A DNA stretch of 64,000 nt from contig JAZGDZ010000040.1 of NCBI GenBank assembly GCA_036478235.1, positions 62,001-126,000 of the forward strand, written 5' to 3'. How positions within the stretch are numbered: the first letter of the stretch is position 1; the number at the start of each line of letters is the position of its first letter. The stretch is from JACZWZ01 sp036478235 (GTDB lineage Bacteria; Actinomycetota; Acidimicrobiia; Spongiisociales; UBA11373). The notes beneath the pieces are model-generated. The model was not told where the DNA came from. It saw only the letters and a list, made by a program, of their open reading frames with translations, and did not search any database. This document shows, one piece after another, positions 60,586 to 64,000 of the stretch. Position numbers and translations under genes: made by a program.

Positions 60586-61817
60586 GCGACCACTTCGTCG
60601 TACTTGGCCATGGCGGCCGCCCGCAGTATCGGCACGAGCTCCTGGCGGGGAAATCGCAGCAGCGCTTCCTGGAAGAACCCGAGCACCTGCAGCCGGTCGG
60701 CTCGCGGCTCGGGGAGACCGCGGCTCATCAGGTAGTAACGCTGCTCCTCGTCCAGCGGGCCGACTGCCGAGCCATGACCGCAGCGCACGTCGTTGGCGAG
60801 GATCTCCAGGTTGGGAACGGAGTGGGCCTCGGCGTCGTCCGACAGCACGAGGTTGCGGTTGGTCTGGTGAGCGTTGCTGCCCTGCCCTTCGGGCTCGATC
60901 CTGATCAGCCCGGTGAAAACCGACCTGGCATCGCCGGCGACCGCACCCTTCAAGAACATCTCGGACGTCGTGTCGGGGCCCTGGTGATTCATGAAGTAGC
61001 GGTAGTCGAGCGTTTGCTCGGCATCACCGAAATAGACACCGAGAATCCTCGCACCGGAACCCCTTCCGGCGAGGTCGACGGTGAGGTGCAGCCGGGAGAA
61101 GGCCCCGCCGAGACCGGCCTCGGCGAGTTCGACGAAACCATCACGCCCGGCTCCCAGGTGATGTCTGCCGACGGCGACCGTTGCATCGCCCCAGGTCTGG
61201 ACGACGGTCACCGACACCCGTGCAGCCCGGCCGGCGACCACGGCGATGTCGGGGAGGACCAGCGCGGCTAGATCGTCGGCCGATCGCTGCTCGACCACCA
61301 CGGAGAGCGCCGAAGCCTCGGCAGCAGATACCAGAAGCCGGGGAACGCTCACCGAGTCCGGTGTGGCAACCTCCATCGACACGAACAGGGGCTGTTCGAC
61401 CACGTCTCCCTTCGCCGCAAATGCCACAACGCCCGAGCCGCCAAAGGCGGCGGCGGCGGCGGCGAACCGATCCGCAGGCGCCCTCAACTCGAATGCCTCG
61501 GCCTCGCCTGCCTCCGCCAGCAGTGCGAGGTTCGGCCCCGCGATTCCGGTCACATGACCATCCACGATGTCGGCTCGGCCCGCCAGGTCGCCGAACGCGG
61601 ACTCGACTGCGCTCGGAGTCGCAACCGCTCCCGGGGCCTCGGGGATGGCGAACTGCGACGGCTCCTCGGGGATCTCCACGTACCGCCAATCCTCCTGAGA
61701 AGGATCCGGCATCGGCATCGATTCGAACGCCGAATACGCCTCCTCTGCCGCTCGGCGCAAGGGTGAGGGCAGGCCGCCGGTCAGCAGTCGGTGGGTGAAT
61801 TGATCGAGTGCGAGCAC
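60582..61817 (-). CDS. sufD: FeS scaffold protein SufD
   Basis: A 411-residue SufB/D-family protein. The C-terminal beta-helix has YFMNHQGPDTTSEMFLKGAV, and DVRCGHGSAVGPLDEEQRYY holds the His found in SufD. The Cys that marks SufB (in the following helix) is missing, so this is SufD and not SufB. The GTG at 61817 was chosen by fit to family length; upstream sequence is unrelated. No SufB gene is in the window. Confidence 0.88.
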   Translation of the reverse strand: MLALDQFTHRLLTGGLPSPLRRAAEEAYSAFESMPMPDPSQEDWRYVEIPEEPSQFAIPEAPGAVATPSAVESAFGDLAGRADIVDGHVTGIAGPNLALLAEAGEAEAFELRAPADRFAAAAAAFGGSGVVAFAAKGDVVEQPLFVSMEVATPDSVSVPRLLVSAAEASALSVVVEQRSADDLAALVLPDIAVVAGRAARVSVTVVQTWGDATVAVGRHHLGAGRDGFVELAEAGLGGAFSRLHLTVDLAGRGSGARILGVYFGDAEQTLDYRYFMNHQGPDTTSEMFLKGAVAGDARSVFTGLIRIEPEGQGSNAHQTNRNLVLSDDAEAHSVPNLEILANDVRCGHGSAVGPLDEEQRYYLMSRGLPEPRADRLQVLGFFQEALLRFPRQELVPILRAAAMAKYDEVVA

Positions 61818-61870
61818 GGTGTCGGGTATCCGTCGATTTGGCTTGCGGGACTCTATTGACGGGGGTGGTG

Positions 61871-62554
61871 CTATCCAACACCCAGCAGTTCGCAGGCCCG
61901 GGCGAATACCGAGTCGAACATGGCCTCGGTGAGCCGGCCCGTGAACGTGTTCTGCTGGCTGGGGTGATAGCAGCCGATCAGGACGGCGCCCGACGTGGCC
62001 GACTCGGACCCGTGACCGAAGCGGGGCCGGGGACGGATCACCGTCACACCCCGAGACTCCAGGGCGCGATGCATTGCCGCCCACGCAAACCCTCCGAGAC
62101 AGACGATGACCTCCACTCGCTCCAACAGCGCCAGCTCCCTGTCCAGCCAGGGGGAGCAGCGGTCCCGCTCCGCCGAAGTCGGCCTGTTGTCGGGCGGGGC
62201 GCAGCGGACCGGGGCCGTGATCCAGGCGTCGCTGAGCCGCATCCCGTCGTCGCGGGCCTCCGACTCGGGCTGCGAGGCGAAGCCCGCCCGATGCAGCGCC
62301 CTGTACAGCCAATCCCCGGACCGGTCGCCGGTGAACATTCGGCCCGTCCGGTTGGCCCCGTGGGCCGCCGGGGCCAGCCCGACGACGAGCAGCCGGGCCT
62401 CGGGGTCGCCGAATCCGGGGACCGGCCTCCCCCAGTATTCCTCGTCCGAATAGGAGGCCCGCTTCTCGCAAGCCACCCGCTCCCGCCACTCCACGAGCCG
62501 CGGGCACTTGCGGCACCCGTAGATCTCGTCGGCGAGCAGCTCGAGGCGGGACAC
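61871..62554 (-). CDS. Uracil-DNA glycosylase, family 5 (UdgB)
   Basis: A 227-residue DNA repair enzyme. CRKCPRLVEWRERVA at the start with later Cys residues provides the 4Fe-4S site, GLAPAAHGANRTGRMFTGD is the UdgB catalytic motif and CYHPSQQNTF the second. It removes uracil and related damage. It is monocistronic and upstream of a DnaA-box cluster. Confidence 0.92.
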   Translation of the reverse strand: MSRLELLADEIYGCRKCPRLVEWRERVACEKRASYSDEEYWGRPVPGFGDPEARLLVVGLAPAAHGANRTGRMFTGDRSGDWLYRALHRAGFASQPESEARDDGMRLSDAWITAPVRCAPPDNRPTSAERDRCSPWLDRELALLERVEVIVCLGGFAWAAMHRALESRGVTVIRPRPRFGHGSESATSGAVLIGCYHPSQQNTFTGRLTEAMFDSVFARACELLGVG

Positions 62555-62590
62555 GACCCGACCCTAGAGGTGCGACGCACCACTAGGCCT

Positions 62591-62710
62591 GTGGAGTACT
62601 CGACCAAAGACTTGTGGACAACTCTCCACAGGCGGTGCACAGAACACCCGAATAGCCCTTGGCCCAGGGGTTTGATGGCGTCCGCGTTCTCCACAGGAGC
62701 TGTGGACACC
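62591..62710. promoter_or_regulatory. Cluster of five DnaA-box-like sites
   Basis: The sites are TACTCCACA (62591-62599, minus), TTGTCCACA (62614-62622, minus, perfect actinobacterial box), CTCTCCACA (62623-62631, plus), TTCTCCACA (62688-62696, plus) and GTGTCCACA (62702-62710, minus). Two pairs are face to face. No AT-rich unwinding element or dnaA/dnaN gene is nearby, so it is more likely a DnaA-binding regulatory or titration site than an origin. It lies between UdgB and the sigma gene. Confidence 0.65.
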
Positions 62711-62713
62711 CTT

Positions 62714-62743
62714 TGCGGCGAACCTGACCCGGGTGATACGGTG
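62714..62743 (+). promoter_or_regulatory. Putative promoter of the sigma-70 gene
   Basis: TTGCGG (62714-62719), 18-bp spacer, TACGGT (62738-62743), 34 bp before the GTG start. The last DnaA-box-like site ends 4 bp upstream of the -35. Confidence 0.5.
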
Positions 62744-62777
62744 CTCGCCCGCCACCGGGACGAAAGGGGGTGCGCGG

Positions 62778-63710
62778 GTGGTCAAGCGCTTGCGGGATGC
62801 TCCACCGCTGTCCGACAGCGTCGGCCTGTATCTCGACTCGGTGGCCGAGCACGGATTGCTGACCGCCGAGGACGAGGTTCGCCTCGCCAGGGCCATGGAA
62901 GCGGGCCACAAGGCGCAGCGGAAGCTCGACGACAGCGGACGCCTCACCCCGACCGAACGCGCCAAGCTCTTCAGGGCGATCCATCAGGCCGACGAGGCCA
63001 AGGCGGATTTCATCCGTTCGAACCTCCGGCTCGTGATCTCCATCGCCAAGCGATACTCGGGGCGCGGCCTCGACCTGCTCGACCTCGTCCAGGAGGGCAA
63101 CCTCGGCCTGATCAGAGCGGTCGAGAAGTTCGACTGGCGCAAAGGCTTCAAGTTCTCCACCTATGCGACGTGGTGGATCCGCCAGGCGATCACCCGGGGC
63201 CTGGGCAACCAGGGCCGCACGATCAGGCTTCCGGTGCACATGGTCGACGTAGTTCGCACCGTTCAGGAGACCGCGCTGACGCTGGCCGAGAAGCTGCGCC
63301 GCCGACCCACCTTCGAGGAGATCTCCCGCGCCAGCGGATTGGACGCGGAACGGGTGGAGTTGGCACTCACGGCGCCGGCGGACACGGTCTCACTGGACAG
63401 GCCGGTCGGCTTTGAAGGCGACGCACACCTCGGCGACTTCGTCGAAGACGCCGACGCCCCCGACCCGTTCGACTTGGCCGCCGAGGCGTCCGCCCGCCGC
63501 CACCTGGAGCAGGCGATGTGCCTGCTCGATGACCGTGAGCGCGAGATCATCATCCTCCGCTACGGCCTCGACGGCACCAGCCCGCGGACCCTGTCGGACG
63601 TGGGGGACCGCTTCGATCTGACGCGGGAACGGATTCGCCAGATCGAGGGTCGAGCATTGGCCAAGCTACGGCACCCGTCGTGCGGGTTCGATCTGGAGAG
63701 TCTTCTCTGA
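62778..63710 (+). CDS. RNA polymerase sigma factor, RpoD/SigA-SigB type
   Basis: A 310-residue sigma-70 protein: region 1.2 (YLDSVAEHGLLTAEDEVRLA), region 2 (SNLRLVISIAKRYSGRGLDL, KGFKFSTYATWWIRQAI), region 3 and region 4 (TLSDVGDRFDLTRERIRQIE). Region 1.1 is absent, so it is more like SigB/group 2 than the long principal sigma factor. GGGGG lies 7 bp before the GTG at 62778. A heptanucleotide array follows the stop. Nearby DnaA-box-like sites suggest replication-linked control. Confidence 0.9.
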   Translation: MVKRLRDAPPLSDSVGLYLDSVAEHGLLTAEDEVRLARAMEAGHKAQRKLDDSGRLTPTERAKLFRAIHQADEAKADFIRSNLRLVISIAKRYSGRGLDLLDLVQEGNLGLIRAVEKFDWRKGFKFSTYATWWIRQAITRGLGNQGRTIRLPVHMVDVVRTVQETALTLAEKLRRRPTFEEISRASGLDAERVELALTAPADTVSLDRPVGFEGDAHLGDFVEDADAPDPFDLAAEASARRHLEQAMCLLDDREREIIILRYGLDGTSPRTLSDVGDRFDLTRERIRQIEGRALAKLRHPSCGFDLESLL

Positions 63711-63730
63711 CGGCAGAGCCGTCAGAGGTT

Positions 63731-63765
63731 ATCCGTTATCCGTTATCGGTTATCCGTTGTCCGTC
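63731..63765 (+). repeat. Heptanucleotide array H9
   Basis: ATCCGTT, ATCCGTT, ATCGGTT, ATCCGTT and GTCCGTC, 21 bp after the sigma stop. Single inverted units (AACGGACAAC) recur at 63789-63799 and 63868-63877. The rest of the 183 bp up to 63893 shows no gene. Confidence 0.85.
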
Positions 63766-63893
63766 TGGACGAGGATTGCGCCTACGGGGAACGGACAACT
63801 CGAGCACACCCCAGGGGCCGATGTCGGTCAAACGCGTCACAACGCCGCAGCAGGACGCCCGCTGAGAACGGACAACGGCTCCGCAGGAGCCTC

Positions 63894-64000
63894 TCAGAGT
63901 TCGAACAACCGCGGCGTCGTCCCCTCCAGCCCGCGCAGGAAGTCGTAGTCGACCTCGACGCAACCGATCCCTCGATCCGCCGCCAGGATCCCTCGCCTGG
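63894..64000 (-). CDS. Unidentified gene, C-terminal fragment
   Basis: The last 35 codons of a minus-strand gene, reading GILAADRGIGCVEVDYDFLR and then GLEGTTPRLFEL before a TGA at 63894. The composition and codon usage are those of a real gene. The family was not recognised from this fragment, and the start is beyond the right edge. Confidence 0.6.
   Translation of the reverse strand, partial: RRGILAADRGIGCVEVDYDFLRGLEGTTPRLFEL

Noticed and set aside
62591..62710. Chromosomal origin oriC
   Set aside because: There are DnaA-box-like sites but no dnaA/dnaN, gyrase or rpmH genes and no AT-rich unwinding region in view.

Overview
The window is about 64 kb of high-GC bacterial chromosome with actinobacterial gene content. 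The signs are F420 biosynthesis genes next to an F420/FMN luciferase-like oxidoreductase, a DUF3499 protein, a LytR-CpsA-Psr protein with a LytR_C tail, an AccA3-type biotinylated acyl-CoA carboxylase, SufU rather than IscU, a DUF222/HNH protein, and many GTG starts with GTGA/ATGA stop-start overlaps. The stretch from about 1.9 to 18.6 kb keeps the gene set found around fbiA/fbiB, manB, the LCP gene, birA, accD5 and accA3 in Mycobacterium, although order and direction differ. A deep-branching class such as Acidimicrobiia is a plausible host, but this is inference. No rRNA, complete tRNA, CRISPR array, transposase or phage gene was seen.

Layout. 0-7.4 kb (minus strand): an envelope polytopic membrane protein cut by the left edge; a small zinc-ribbon/DUF3499 operon behind a perfect inverted-repeat operator; a membrane-anchored thioredoxin-like protein, a DUF5719-like protein and a GT2 glycosyltransferase-membrane fusion. 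7.4-10 kb (plus): cofD/fbiA, cofE and an Fpg/Nei DNA glycosylase with a duplicated 3' end. 10.5-15.3 kb (minus): nucleotide-sugar epimerase, sugar-1-phosphate nucleotidylyltransferase, LCP protein, a probably inactive hydrolase, and birA. 15.3-18.6 kb (plus): the two acyl-CoA carboxylase subunits. 18.7-24.5 kb: accessory genes (DUF222/HNH, BBE-type FAD oxidase, lipoprotein, CBS protein). 24.7-33.3 kb: methylmalonyl-CoA mutase large subunit, class A PBP with PASTA domains, a lipoprotein cassette between 101-bp direct repeats, a sirtuin, and a SpoIID-type cell-wall protein. 33.5-40 kb: leucyl aminopeptidase, cobalamin adenosyltransferase, a membrane protein, a SAT-APS kinase fusion and transketolase. 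40.2-47.7 kb (minus): lpd, fused E1alpha-beta, E2, a LipB-LipA fusion and an M24 peptidase form one 2-oxoacid dehydrogenase/lipoylation operon. 47.8-53.9 kb: a 30-aa membrane microprotein coupled to a hydrolase, an operon around an isobutyryl-CoA-mutase-like subunit, acyl-CoA dehydrogenase and an LLM oxidoreductase. 54-62.6 kb: two separate SUF clusters (sufC-sufS-sufU and sufD-Rieske-sufC), fumarase, hydrolase, kinase and UdgB. 62.6-64 kb: a DnaA-box cluster upstream of a sigma-70 gene, and the end of an unidentified gene.

How the genes fit together. Propionyl/acyl-CoA carboxylase, biotin ligase, methylmalonyl-CoA mutase, the Phe/Gln-type (isobutyryl-CoA-like) mutase, the B12 adenosyltransferase, acyl-CoA dehydrogenase and the 2-oxoacid dehydrogenase together suggest branched-chain amino acid and odd-chain acyl-CoA catabolism feeding succinyl-CoA and fumarase. 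SUF supplies FeS clusters for LipA, the Rieske protein and UdgB. The envelope genes form a second theme.

The most unusual content lies in small repeats: at least nine intergenic arrays of heptanucleotides related to CCGTTGG; a palindrome-rich repeat family (R-A), two copies of which form an inverted pair around the sirtuin and SpoIID genes; a short GCTGAGTAATGCC motif family; and two places where one end of a gene has been duplicated across an inserted segment.
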